Origin: a virus
IMG/VR virus record: IMGVR_UViG_3300033994_002722
Coordinates: 1 to 25,477 of that record
Length of the DNA: 25,477 nt
Reading direction: 5' to 3' (one strand)
Shown: positions 8,932-17,473 of the stretch, piece by piece
How positions within the stretch are numbered: position 1 is the first letter of the stretch
Layout: each line of letters opens with the position of its first letter
Position numbers and translations under genes: made by a program
The notes under the pieces: generated by a model
Told to the model about the DNA's origin: nothing
Database searches by the model: none
Seen by the model: the letters and a program-made list of their open reading frames with translations, nothing else

Positions 8932-9534
8932 ATGAATTTTCAGGATTTTCAAAACGCGTTTCCAAAGATTAGTAGCCATGCTCCCCAAGGCTTGGCCGAG
9001 TCCTTCGCCATAGATGAATTCAAGAGGTTCATGTCAATTGGTGGGACTATCCTCAGGTCCTTCCCAAATGTATCTAACAATTTAGATGAACGAAGGATGG
9101 CTCATATACTGATACGTTCTCTACTAGAGAATTTTTTCTGGATTATTTATATTTTTGAGGGAAACACTAAATCGTCGTGGAACACGCGGTTTGACGAGTA
9201 TCTTGATGGATTCAAATTAGAATACGCGAAGCTTTATAAAGACCCTGATTTACCCTTTAAGGCAGACATTGAGCCTGCCCATCAATCATGGGAAACTCTA
9301 AAAAAGCCCATGGATATAAGAAGCGTCCTTGCACAAGTGAGGAACATTCACGGAAATCGCCTGGATTTTTTGTATTTCTTATACCGTATCACTAGTTTCG
9401 ACACGCATGCCAAAACGATGGAGTCTATATTTTCTGCGGCCTTTGCGAAGAAGTGCAATTTTCCGTACGTTAAGATCGATAATGCCATAGATCTTATGGC
9501 TGATGAATATTTAAGCGTATGGAAAAAATTGTAA
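8932..9534 (+). CDS. Unknown 200-aa protein, AT-rich, possibly DUF5677/HEPN-like
   Basis: ATG 8932 has an excellent ribosome site (AAAGGAGG, 8919-8926, 5 nt upstream). The product is mostly helical and rich in Phe, Lys, Asn and Ile, with RSLLENFFWIIYIFEGN around residues 65-80 and DTHAKTME near residue 160. I do not recognise the family with confidence. The Arg...Glu helix near residue 65 and the overall helical pattern resemble DUF5677-type proteins, which are often found near defence genes. Base composition (about 35% GC in a hand-counted 60-base line) differs sharply from all neighbours and points to separate transfer. It is 69 bases beyond the stub and convergent with the DUF262 gene. Confidence 0.65.
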   Translation: MNFQDFQNAFPKISSHAPQGLAESFAIDEFKRFMSIGGTILRSFPNVSNNLDERRMAHILIRSLLENFFWIIYIFEGNTKSSWNTRFDEYLDGFKLEYAKLYKDPDLPFKADIEPAHQSWETLKKPMDIRSVLAQVRNIHGNRLDFLYFLYRITSFDTHAKTMESIFSAAFAKKCNFPYVKIDNAIDLMADEYLSVWKKL

Positions 9535-9667
9535 TGGAGTGTACACCTACTGTATGTGCACCTACGATAATCTCCTGACTGCGAACGCATTTGAAGTAAG
9601 CCTCTCAGACCTCTGTTGTCCGCAGATTTGCCAGTCTCTCTTCTGGCTTGTCACGTACCCCGCCGCC

Positions 9668-9733
9668 TCACCCCACTCACCTTTTCACCACTTGCACATG
9701 CAGCGCCGCCGCAGGCAAATCCAACGTAGAAAG
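9668..9733 (-). repeat. Direct repeat copy A (decayed spike 3' end)
   Basis: Ungapped 66-base alignment with 12010-12075 gives about 56 identical positions. In the best 50 bases (9684-9733) there are five differences, four of them silent in the spike frame and one Val to Leu. The two copies bracket the DUF262 gene in the same orientation. Confidence 0.85.
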
Positions 9734-9847
9734 CCATATAGTCCGCGACAACCTTGTAATAGATCCTCGAGCTTGTTTTGAAATACTCGACGCATAAATC
9801 TGGCAGAAGGGATGTAAATGTTCTGATCGTATACCAATAACGCTCAT
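9677..9847 (-). pseudogene. Relic of a tail-spike gene 3' end
   Basis: The minus-strand frame starts at ATG 9847, 8 nt after the DUF262 stop, and codes for 56 residues. The last 17 (LSTLDLPAAALHVQVVKR minus the first) match the spike C-terminus LSTVDLPAAALHVQVVKR almost exactly. Upstream of that the match fades. In the relic, a stop codon stands where the spike has its second Arg of KRRVG. The original stop position (GTGGGGTGA) is still present downstream. This indicates decay of a once-coding copy rather than chance similarity. The first part of the frame is probably meaningless. Confidence 0.75.
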
Positions 9848-9855
9848 GCTGTAGC

Positions 9856-11736
9856 CTAGGCGTTATTTATGCTTTTCGCGGCATGCATGGACCACAAGGC
9901 CTCGAGTGTGACGCTGTTTCCCTCGGTGAGGGAAGTCATCGCTGCGACAACCAATTTGGCGCGATCACGCAAGAATTCGCTGAAATCTGCTGTAAGCTTT
10001 TGCTTAAACGCCGCTTCTTCCATGCCTGCATAATGAGCCTTGGATAGCAAATCGAATGAAATCAAGTGGGATTTCAAGCGCTCTCGAACAACGTCAGCAT
10101 CCGCCCATTGAACACGTTCTTTCAGATATTCCAGCGGATCCTTGCGCCCAATCATGCGGTTGGTCTTCCAGGTGATGAGTGCGCAGTTCAGTGCCAAATA
10201 GCTGGATATTCCAGCTTCTGAGAGCAAGGCATCTGGAAAGACGTGGTGATACTCACGCTTTTGAATGCTATCGTAGTTCGCGCTCTTGTGGTCCGCAAAA
10301 TCGATCGCGCCCAGATAGGTCGTTACCGCCAAGATCGCGCGAGCTTCTATACCTGCCGCCTTTGGCCAGCCGGCTGTCAACAATGAGTCTACATCGGCCA
10401 GCGGAAACTCAGAGCGATTCAGCGCAGGCACCACCGTTAAATCGGCATCGGAAAAGCTCGGATTTTTCAACAACGCCTTGATAGCCTTAAAGTCGGCAAA
10501 CGCGCGCGACGCCGCCGTGTTTTCATAGCGGTCGGTGAAAAAGGCAGACCACAAGTAGCGGCGCAGAAGCTTCTCCGCCTTGGCAAGGAAATCGCCGTGA
10601 TCCGGAATCAACTCATAGGCAGCCGCGATCACCGCTAAAACTGCATTGGTCGGCAATCGCGCCTCGTCGAATATGCGCTGGCCGTCCAAGAACGATGCCA
10701 TGCGCTCAAGCCCACTCTCGAGCTTCGGCCAATTGTCCAGCAACTGCTTTTTGTCCATTTCTATCATACCGCGCGTATTAGGCAGTTTCTCCTGCAGCAA
10801 CGCCGAGGTGGATAGAATGAGATCGGCAACATTGCCGTAGCGTCCAGCCGTCGGGCATTTATGCGTCAGGCTGGCCTCAAGTGCGTGGAGCGACTTCTCT
10901 GCCACGCTTTCTACCTCAGCCACGATGATGTCGTAGAGCGACAGAGGCTTGCTATTGGTGTTCATATTAATGAACACCTGCAATGCCACATCCTTACTGG
11001 TATCGGCCGGTAACGATAGATATGGCAGATTGAAGTGCGTTACGCGTTCGCGCAGGATGGTGATCTCCGCTTTAATCTTGTCGCGTGTAGCCGTGTACGC
11101 CTTGTATTTGGCCAGTGCGTCAGGGTCGGTATCCGCCGGTTCCAGTGGTTTGGTTGCATCATTCAGCCACATGTCGATTTCAGTCGAAATGTCGCCAGGT
11201 CGAAGTAGCGAGACGGGCAGCAAACCGCGCCTGAAACACTGGGCCGGTTCCTCTGCCCAGCGCGGCATACGCAGCTGATTCTTATTTACCCAGCGCGGAA
11301 TGCAACGGATTTCCATCTCGGAGCCAGACTTGCTTTCCCCGCGGTCAAACTGCGGCAAGTAGACGAAAAAGGTCTCCCACTCGTAGTTGTTATGCATCGA
11401 ACGCCAGAACGCCGTCAGCCTTTGCTGGCCATCCAACAAGTGCTGAGTCACGGTGCCTGGTGTGACGGGCTCTGAGCTTACGATGAAACGCGACCCGAAT
11501 TTTTCCTGCCCGGCGACTTCAAGTGCCAAGGTCACGCCCACAGGCAGATTGTTGATGATGGTGTTAAGAAAGCTGGCGATTCGCCCTCGATCCCAAGCCT
11601 CAAAGCGCTGAAAACGTGGCAACTTGACCATGCCATGCTGAATGTTCTGAAACCAAACGCCAAGGGTTCTGTCTTGGGCCTTGCTCGACTGCTGCATGAT
11701 GCTCATTTCCGCCCTCGCATTCTTTTTGCCGTTCAT
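9856..11736 (-). CDS. DUF262 / HNH (DUF1524-like) GmrSD-type restriction protein
   Basis: The product is about 626 aa from ATG 11736, with GGAAG a few bases upstream. TTG 11778 would add 14 residues, and ATG 11706 would also keep the domain. The N-terminal DUF262 domain shows LPRFQRFEAW and the hallmark DGQQRLTAFW (DGQQR near residues 102-106), then FINMNTNSKPLSLYDI. The C-terminal part has REYHHVFPDALL (His-His near 498-499), the signature of the DUF1524/HNH nuclease half. GmrSD-like proteins are type IV-like enzymes that cut modified phage DNA using nucleotide hydrolysis by the DUF262 half. A single-chain fusion is common. It lies just beyond the tail-spike gene on the same strand, a usual site for cargo genes in prophages, and is flanked by copies of the spike 3' end. 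Confidence 0.85.
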   Translation of the reverse strand: MNGKKNARAEMSIMQQSSKAQDRTLGVWFQNIQHGMVKLPRFQRFEAWDRGRIASFLNTIINNLPVGVTLALEVAGQEKFGSRFIVSSEPVTPGTVTQHLLDGQQRLTAFWRSMHNNYEWETFFVYLPQFDRGESKSGSEMEIRCIPRWVNKNQLRMPRWAEEPAQCFRRGLLPVSLLRPGDISTEIDMWLNDATKPLEPADTDPDALAKYKAYTATRDKIKAEITILRERVTHFNLPYLSLPADTSKDVALQVFINMNTNSKPLSLYDIIVAEVESVAEKSLHALEASLTHKCPTAGRYGNVADLILSTSALLQEKLPNTRGMIEMDKKQLLDNWPKLESGLERMASFLDGQRIFDEARLPTNAVLAVIAAAYELIPDHGDFLAKAEKLLRRYLWSAFFTDRYENTAASRAFADFKAIKALLKNPSFSDADLTVVPALNRSEFPLADVDSLLTAGWPKAAGIEARAILAVTTYLGAIDFADHKSANYDSIQKREYHHVFPDALLSEAGISSYLALNCALITWKTNRMIGRKDPLEYLKERVQWADADVVRERLKSHLISFDLLSKAHYAGMEEAAFKQKLTADFSEFLRDRAKLVVAAMTSLTEGNSVTLEALWSMHAAKSINNA

Positions 11737-11908
11737 ACTCTTCCGTACGACCTCTGGCTCGACGTAGAGATCCTCCAACCCTTTCCGTCGTCAAATCATC
11801 TGAGACCGAGCGGAGGGGCTCATAACCGAGGACTTGGCCCATCGAAGACTAAGGTTAGGCTGCGTTTTGGTGATGCATCAAGCGGTAACGCTATCCAACT
11901 GCCCCCCT

Positions 11909-11995
11909 TCACACCCTCTCCACCATCCTGAACCCCCGCGACGCTAACGGCAGACTGTCCCGGCTTATGGCGGCGTCTTCGCCGGGCGCGTTCAT
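11909..11995 (-). CDS. Possible 28-aa phage ORF after the spike gene
   Basis: ATG 11995 lies 14 bases past the spike stop and gives a 28-residue frame ending in TGA at 11909, with a weak GGGG upstream. It is too short to judge. A CGGCG-TCTT-CGCCG hairpin (11971-11984) lies inside it without a T-run. The remaining bases up to the DUF262 start (about 11737-11908) hold nothing I recognise. Confidence 0.2.
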   Translation of the reverse strand: MNAPGEDAAISRDSLPLASRGFRMVERV

Positions 11996-12009
11996 CGCAT
12001 CCCCGTTCT

Positions 12010-12075
12010 TCACCCCACCCTTCGCTTCACCACCTGCACATGCAGGGCCGCCGCAGGCAGATCCACCGTGGAAAG
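12010..12075 (-). repeat. Direct repeat copy B (intact spike 3' end)
   Basis: This is the last 66 bases of the functional spike gene, including its stop. It matches 9668-9733 as described for copy A. Homology stops at 12075/9733 and at the stop codon. Confidence 0.85.
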
Positions 12076-13851
12076 GCTGACATTCCGTGCTGTGATGCGC
12101 ACCTTGTCGTTGGACCAGACATGGCAATCCAGAATAAAAGCGATGCTGCTGGTATCGAGCGATGCATCGGCGAAATCCCCGCGCCGCGCGCCGGGCACCG
12201 TCACATCCGCATTCGCCACTGCGCCTGGGCCAAGGTTCGGCAAATCCCAACTGATGCCGCTCGCCATCACCAGTGTACGCGTGCCCGCGGGCAGCGCCGG
12301 GCAGCCATAGAGCACCGCCGGCGCATCTTCGGGCAGGCCGTAAAGGCGCAGCGCTTCCAATTCGATCTGCCCGTCAAAGCCAATGATCCCGATTTGCGCA
12401 AAGGCAACCTCCGGCCCCAAGCGTAACGTCTGGCGGCGATTGAGGTCGCTCTCCTGCATCACTGCCCCCGCCTGCCAGGTTTTGGAGGTCGGCGCCCATT
12501 GCAGCGTCGTGCCGGATGCCAGCGCATCGCCGGCGATGTTCTCGCGCACAATGCCGGCGCCATTAAAGCAGCGTAGACAAAGCCGTCCGCCATCGGCGCC
12601 CCCCACCAGCCAATGCGCCAACGCAAATTCCTTGGCATGCGTGGTCTGCACGACAAACCCAACCCCGCGATTGGGGTTCAGCAGCAGGCCGCGCGCGGTG
12701 GGGGTGATGCCGTTCAACCCATTCCAGGAAAGCGCCGCCATGGTGGTCTCGGCGGTGGTGGAAGTGGCCATAATGCAGGCGCCTTCGACACCAATCTCGG
12801 TGCCGCTATGCCAAAAGGCTGCCGCACGGATATTCGGGATATTGGCGAGCAGCCTGGTCAGGCGCGATGCCGGTGCGCGGTGGCGGTTGAATACCGCATT
12901 GCCCGCACGGGTCGCGCTGGGTGTGTAATCCACCCCGATCGCATAGCTCTGCGCCCAGGCGATGTCATATTCGCAATCGGTCGCAGCGGCGGTGTGCCGC
13001 GCGGCAAAGGGGGAACACCCCTCCATCCGCATATTGCGCGCGATGATGGCGGTGCCATTCGTCTCATTCAAAAACGGAATAGCGATATTGGGATCAAGCT
13101 GCCGCAGCTCGAAATTCGGCGCGTCAAAGACATGACGATTGTGATTGTTATAGGCATCCGCAGCGCCGCGCGAAAACCGCACGCCAAAGCGGTCCAGCGC
13201 GGGATTGATACCCGTGCCACAGGCGAAATGCCCGCCGTAATATCGGATGGAGGTATTCCAGGCCGTGGCAGTCGCGGCATGCGCATCAATGCCATAGCGG
13301 TTGTTCAGAATGCGGCCCAGGAGCAGCGTGGTGTCCTCAAAGCCGCGCCCGTCGCCCAGTGTGCGCAGCCCGATGGCGAACCCGGATACCAGGCGCAGAT
13401 CAATCAACGAGGAATCAAGATTGCATGCCAGGATGCCGATATCATCCTCGCTCAGCCAGTCGGATTGGATCTGCCGCGTCACTTGCAGGCCGAGATAGAG
13501 CTTTTCCCCATTGCGCGTGGTGCCGCCATCACCCAGCGTCAGCACGGTCGCGGGTGCATTGGTCGCCCCGGTGTATTGAATGACGCCCTGCATGATCAGC
13601 CCGCGCGCGCCGCCGCCCAGCGTGACGCCAGCATCCACGCGCCAGGTGCCGGGCGGGATCACTGCGAATTTCTTGTCTGCCGCCGCACGATCAAAACACG
13701 CCTGGATGGCCGCGCGATCATTCGCCGCGCCATCACCAAGCCCGCCGAAGTCAAAGGGTAGCACCGCTTCGCGGTCGCGCAGATACTTCGCCAGATCAGT
13801 CTTGGAGATATTCTGCCCCAGCACCAGTAGATCATCGATGCGTGCGGCCAT
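12010..13851 (-). CDS. Tail spike / fibre protein with pectate-lyase-like beta-helix
   Basis: This is a 613-aa protein from ATG 13851, 10 bases after the J-like gene stop, with GGGG upstream. Residues 30-75 have the pectate-lyase-3 signature style: GGLGDGAANDRAAIQACFDRA, then IPPGTWRVDAG. Short Gly/Asn/Asp-rich repeats of a right-handed parallel beta-helix follow. The C-terminal 150 residues look beta-rich and may fold or trimerise the spike. It probably binds or degrades the host surface polysaccharide. It is the last gene of the tail operon, the position at which receptor-binding proteins and cargo genes usually vary. Its last 22 codons are duplicated beyond the DUF262 gene. Confidence 0.75.
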   Translation of the reverse strand: MAARIDDLLVLGQNISKTDLAKYLRDREAVLPFDFGGLGDGAANDRAAIQACFDRAAADKKFAVIPPGTWRVDAGVTLGGGARGLIMQGVIQYTGATNAPATVLTLGDGGTTRNGEKLYLGLQVTRQIQSDWLSEDDIGILACNLDSSLIDLRLVSGFAIGLRTLGDGRGFEDTTLLLGRILNNRYGIDAHAATATAWNTSIRYYGGHFACGTGINPALDRFGVRFSRGAADAYNNHNRHVFDAPNFELRQLDPNIAIPFLNETNGTAIIARNMRMEGCSPFAARHTAAATDCEYDIAWAQSYAIGVDYTPSATRAGNAVFNRHRAPASRLTRLLANIPNIRAAAFWHSGTEIGVEGACIMATSTTAETTMAALSWNGLNGITPTARGLLLNPNRGVGFVVQTTHAKEFALAHWLVGGADGGRLCLRCFNGAGIVRENIAGDALASGTTLQWAPTSKTWQAGAVMQESDLNRRQTLRLGPEVAFAQIGIIGFDGQIELEALRLYGLPEDAPAVLYGCPALPAGTRTLVMASGISWDLPNLGPGAVANADVTVPGARRGDFADASLDTSSIAFILDCHVWSNDKVRITARNVSLSTVDLPAAALHVQVVKRRVG

Positions 13852-13861
13852 GGCAGCGCCC

Positions 13862-15856
13862 CTAGATTGCGGTAGCGGTGACCGGCCCGATCAGCGCGGA
13901 GACATTACCCTCGGCCGAGACAGAGCGCAGCCAATACCAGCGCGCATCGGCGGCATTCAGCCCTAGCCGATCCCAGGGCAGCGCGGTGGGCTCGGCGACC
14001 AGCTTTGTGGCTTGGGCAAGATTGGCAGTCTCACCCTCAAACACCTGCAAGCGCGTGACCTCTGGCGGCATGATCCCGGAAAGCCGCACACCACCCGCAA
14101 TGCCAAGCGCTGCTGCTGCGGTGATGCCGCCAGGAATGGCAGCCTCCTGCCAGCCGGATACCGCGCCACTGCGGGCCACGGCGCGCAGCCTGAACGCCGT
14201 CGGCTCACCGGTGGCGATGGATGCCGCGGTGGCACTCAGCGCCCCGCCATAACCCTGCCAGGCGGCCACAGAGGCGGGACGGAATTCCAGTTCATAGCCG
14301 GACAAATACGCACTGCCGACCGCCGCCCAGGAAAGGCTGAGCGCGGTGAAAGCACTGCCCGCCGGTGTTTCCACGCTGATCGTCGCCGGCGCGGCAATTA
14401 CGCCCGGGTTGGGCAGCACCACCGATGGGCTATCGCCCGTCGCGCGTTCATCCACCGCCGGGTCCCAATCCCAAATCGCGGGGTCTTCCTCAGCCAAGGT
14501 CAAATCCACGCCACCATCGGGTGCCAGCCGCCAGCCCGTCACTCGCGCCGGAAAGGGCCCCAGCCGATCAAGCGCCAGCGTCACGCTATCCCATGGACGC
14601 AGCCGCAACGCAGAAAGATTTGCCGGAAAGGCCACCTCGCGCTGGCGGCGATTGCGTTCCAATTCAGCCTTCATGATGCGCTGCACGGTCGCGACCGAGG
14701 TGGTCAACGGAAATTCCATGCTGCGATAGATTGCCTCACCCCCATCCTCGGCCACGTAATTCGCGGCGAGCAGCGGCGGCGCATCGGTTGGTTGCCAGTT
14801 CTTGGCCGGGTCCACATAGACCGCGCGCACGCCGTTAAAGAGATCCCTGCGCGGCCGGCTGCCCTGGATGGTGACATCACCGCGCAGCGCATTGGCATTG
14901 AGCGTCGTGACAGGCAGCGCGGGGCCACCCGCATGGATAAAAAACCGCCCGCCCGAGACCACCAGCGCACCCGCCATGGCGGCGACAAGCTTGCGGGTGA
15001 TGGCGATCTTTCCCTCACCAAGCGAGACACGGCCATTGACCGTATAGCGCTTTTCATAAACGCCGGCGCGCGTGCCGATCAGCTCATCACAGATATTGGC
15101 AGCAGCGATCAAAGCGGGGATGTCGATATCATCCCAGGATGCCTTCCAGCCAAAGGGGGCCGTCAGGTACCAGGCAAGGCAAAGCGCCGGATTGTCCGAC
15201 CATCCTGTCGTATTGCTGCGCGGGTCCAAAATGGTATTCGCGCCCTGCACCAGGGCTGCGATGTTGGGCGGGCCGGAGGGAAAGGCCTGGGCGGTGATCT
15301 TTAGGCGCACCGCGACATAGGCACGCCCGCAGCCACGATGGTTGGCGGTCCATTTGCCGCCGGTCTCGGCGATCAGATTTGCATTCGCCACCTGATCCGC
15401 CGCGCCCAAATGGCGATCAATCCGCACCAAGCCGGCAAACTTCGCATCGGTCGCCAGCGTATCGCCGAGCCAGACATCGCCAATGGATTGCACACGATGC
15501 GCGGCGAGCACGATGACGGCGTAGAAATACCCATCGGCGCGACCCTGATCATCGGTCGCGGAATGGATGAACACCATGGGCCCGCCCACCTTGATGCGGC
15601 CAAAGACGAGTTGATGTTCCGTCAGAGGTTGCCGAAAGGATTGCGTGCGCCCCGCGCCGGGGGCGGTGGTATTATCGACCGCGCGGCTGGGAATAGCGGG
15701 GGATGAGGGCGGGCGTGAGGGAAAGACCGAACCGCCAACGCTGGTAATGGCAAAGGCAGTGCCAGCACCCACCAAGGCGCCGATGATTCCGCCACCGACT
15801 GCGGCTGAGGCCACCGCACCAACGGCGACGGCGATGATCGGGATGGCGACGGGCAT
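13862..15856 (-). CDS. Tail tip / host-specificity protein (lambda J / GTA gp15-like)
   Basis: This 664-aa protein starts at ATG 15856, directly after the preceding stop. It opens with a hydrophobic Ala/Gly-rich stretch (residues about 5-42), as J-type proteins often do. Then comes the tip domain (LTEHQLVFGRIKVGGPMVFI; ALCLAWYLTAPFGW) and, around residues 490-580, a fibronectin-III-like beta domain. J proteins close the tail tip and contact the receptor. At 664 aa it is short against lambda J (1132 aa), so the central hub may be reduced, with host recognition moved to the spike gene that follows. Confidence 0.75.
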   Translation of the reverse strand: MPVAIPIIAVAVGAVASAAVGGGIIGALVGAGTAFAITSVGGSVFPSRPPSSPAIPSRAVDNTTAPGAGRTQSFRQPLTEHQLVFGRIKVGGPMVFIHSATDDQGRADGYFYAVIVLAAHRVQSIGDVWLGDTLATDAKFAGLVRIDRHLGAADQVANANLIAETGGKWTANHRGCGRAYVAVRLKITAQAFPSGPPNIAALVQGANTILDPRSNTTGWSDNPALCLAWYLTAPFGWKASWDDIDIPALIAAANICDELIGTRAGVYEKRYTVNGRVSLGEGKIAITRKLVAAMAGALVVSGGRFFIHAGGPALPVTTLNANALRGDVTIQGSRPRRDLFNGVRAVYVDPAKNWQPTDAPPLLAANYVAEDGGEAIYRSMEFPLTTSVATVQRIMKAELERNRRQREVAFPANLSALRLRPWDSVTLALDRLGPFPARVTGWRLAPDGGVDLTLAEEDPAIWDWDPAVDERATGDSPSVVLPNPGVIAAPATISVETPAGSAFTALSLSWAAVGSAYLSGYELEFRPASVAAWQGYGGALSATAASIATGEPTAFRLRAVARSGAVSGWQEAAIPGGITAAAALGIAGGVRLSGIMPPEVTRLQVFEGETANLAQATKLVAEPTALPWDRLGLNAADARWYWLRSVSAEGNVSALIGPVTATAI

Positions 15857-16207
15857 TCAGCCGATCCTCCAGGCTATGCTGCATTCCGTAATGGCTGCGG
15901 TGGTCAGGCCGCGTGGCCCAACAAAGGCAGCGCGGCCTGCTTCGACCACCACGCCCAGGCGCGGCGCATCGCCGGCCAGGACGATTTCGCCCGCGCGCGC
16001 ATAGGCGGGCGCGATACGTGGAAAGCCAGCGCTATCGGCAGAGGCTTCAAGCGATGGCAGCACAAGAACGCAGGGCTTATGGCCGGTGACAGCCTCGACA
16101 GCGGCAAGCGCGAAGCTGGCGCAATTCCAATGTCGCGCATCGAATGGACGCGCTTCCGCCGCCGACAGCAGCGCCGCCAGCCGCACCGCCCAATCTTTTC
16201 GCCGCAT
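15857..16207 (-). CDS. NlpC/P60-like (DUF6950-type) tail assembly protein
   Basis: The product is 116 aa from ATG 16207, whose A is shared with the preceding TGA (TGATG); GTG 16210 is one codon upstream. RHWNCASFALAAVEAVTG places a candidate catalytic Cys at residue 29, in the style of NlpC/P60 and DUF6950 proteins encoded between hub and tip genes in tail modules (lambda K, GTA gp14 positions). In the later segment RLGVVVEAG, where family members often carry the catalytic His, I see no His. The peptidase may therefore be inactive, or use a different residue. It is short for the family. Confidence 0.6.
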   Translation of the reverse strand: MRRKDWAVRLAALLSAAEARPFDARHWNCASFALAAVEAVTGHKPCVLVLPSLEASADSAGFPRIAPAYARAGEIVLAGDAPRLGVVVEAGRAAFVGPRGLTTAAITECSIAWRIG

Positions 16208-16782
16208 CACTGCGCTGGCAGGCGGATTTCTGCTTCCTGCAAGGCGGGCACATATTCAAAGAACCTGTCGCCCTGATATTCCGCCTGCTGGTCCGCATCC
16301 GTGTAGCGACGCACCTCGGCGCGTTCGAGATCTACCAGGCGGCTTTCGCAAGTCAGCGAAATCCGCGCCTCCGCGCCATCCGTCACTTCCATGACATCCA
16401 TCAGCCCAGCCCAAAGCGGGAATGGATCAGCGACAAAAGCTCCCTCGGCATCCAGCAGCACGCCCCATAGCCTCGCCGGACGGAGCCGAAAGCTGCGCTC
16501 CGCCAGCGCAATATCCACGACCTCCTGCGGCACGGGCGAAAGCGAGAGCGTCAGCCGCACAGCGCGTAATTCCACTGTCTCCTCAATCTCGCTGACAGCA
16601 CCGATGGCGCCGAGCCCCTCAAACACCTTCCCCGCCCAATGCAATGGCCCAATCCCCGTCCAGGCGCGAAAAAAGCCCGAGGCGAAATCAAGCTCCACCA
16701 GCACCACCGGGGCTGCGACGGGCGACGCCGCAGCGGCAATGGCAGCCGGCGTGAGGCGCGGCGATGGATTGCTGCCGGACAT
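16207..16782 (-). CDS. Tail hub-like protein (GTA gp13 / minor tail position)
   Basis: 191 aa from ATG 16782, overlapping the previous stop (TAATG). The C-terminus (RRYTDADQQAEYQGDRFFEY) is a pattern typical of hub-type proteins of alphaproteobacterial prophages, and the N-terminal half is beta-rich. Its position, after the distal tail protein and before the NlpC/P60-like gene, matches the hub slot of GTA-type tails. The fold is not proven; DUF2163 proteins in that slot are usually longer (about 290 aa). Confidence 0.6.
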   Translation of the reverse strand: MSGSNPSPRLTPAAIAAAASPVAAPVVLVELDFASGFFRAWTGIGPLHWAGKVFEGLGAIGAVSEIEETVELRAVRLTLSLSPVPQEVVDIALAERSFRLRPARLWGVLLDAEGAFVADPFPLWAGLMDVMEVTDGAEARISLTCESRLVDLERAEVRRYTDADQQAEYQGDRFFEYVPALQEAEIRLPAQ

Positions 16783-17468
16783 TACAACGCCTCCTCAAGC
16801 CGGATGGTGATGGCGGTAAAGCCGCCCGGGCGGGTTGGGTTCGCGGCCTCATCATCCGATACCAACCGCATCGGCACGCTGGGCCTCGTCAGCACCAGCG
16901 GCTGGTTCACCAGCAATGCCTCGCGCAAGGGTGGCGCGATCGGAATGGTCGCGGTGCCAGTGCCGGAGGCGGTGATGGCCTCGGTCGCGATATAAAGCCG
17001 TCCGGCAAGGCCGATCATGTCCCCCGCACCGATCGCCAGCGCATTCGGATACCAACCCTGCGTCTGGATCGAGAGCGCACCGCGCGGCGCGCCCGCCGCC
17101 AACGCCGGATTACCCGAGCCCACCACAAAGCCGGTGCCATCGGTAAAGATCGTCGCGTCGTTAAAGGAGAATGGCCCACTTGGCACTTGCCCCTGGCTGC
17201 GCGGATCGCCACTGCGAAATTCCCGCCGCCAATCATAGATCCTGACCGTATTCAGCGAGCCCGCAAGCGCCGCCAGCAAGCCTTCCAGAATACCACCGCG
17301 CCTGCGATCCAGCGGTTCAAAACTTGCCTGCGCCACCCAGCGCGCGCCTTCGCGCCGCAGCACCTGCGCCTGGCGCGTGATGGGCGAGACAAAGCGCGTG
17401 GTGTTGTGCTGCAAATAGAATGTCAGCCGCGTTGGGCGCAGCGCCTCGGGCCAGGTGTATTCAACCAT
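16782..17468 (-). CDS. Distal tail / minor tail protein
   Basis: 228 aa from ATG 17468, 5 bases after the tape-measure stop, with GGGGG upstream. The N-terminus (TFYLQHNTTRFVSPITRQAQ, then WVAQASFEPLDRR and LNTVRIYDW) resembles the beta-sandwich distal tail proteins that connect tape measure and hub. The size is close to lambda L (232 aa) and the position matches. No enzyme motif is visible. Confidence 0.6.
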   Translation of the reverse strand: MVEYTWPEALRPTRLTFYLQHNTTRFVSPITRQAQVLRREGARWVAQASFEPLDRRRGGILEGLLAALAGSLNTVRIYDWRREFRSGDPRSQGQVPSGPFSFNDATIFTDGTGFVVGSGNPALAAGAPRGALSIQTQGWYPNALAIGAGDMIGLAGRLYIATEAITASGTGTATIPIAPPLREALLVNQPLVLTRPSVPMRLVSDDEAANPTRPGGFTAITIRLEEAL

Positions 17469-17473
17469 GGCTG

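Larger units (their letters stand above)
9535..9855. other. Gap between convergent genes holding a spike-gene relic
   Basis: About 320 bases without an intact gene. Bases 9535-9667 show no recognisable feature; GTGTACAC near 9540 is a short palindrome without a T-run. Bases 9668-9733 are a copy of the tail-spike 3' end, and the frame containing it runs from 9847 to 9677. An 80-codon plus-strand frame here is antisense to the relic and was not accepted. Confidence 0.6.

Noticed and set aside
9539-9781. 80-codon plus-strand ORF after the AT-rich gene
   Set aside because: It runs antisense through the spike relic and has no ribosome site.
14012-15304. 430-codon frame antisense to the tip protein, and 382 codons at 12613-13761 antisense to the spike
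   Set aside because: Composition artefacts of codon bias on the opposite strand; both opposite genes have recognisable domains.
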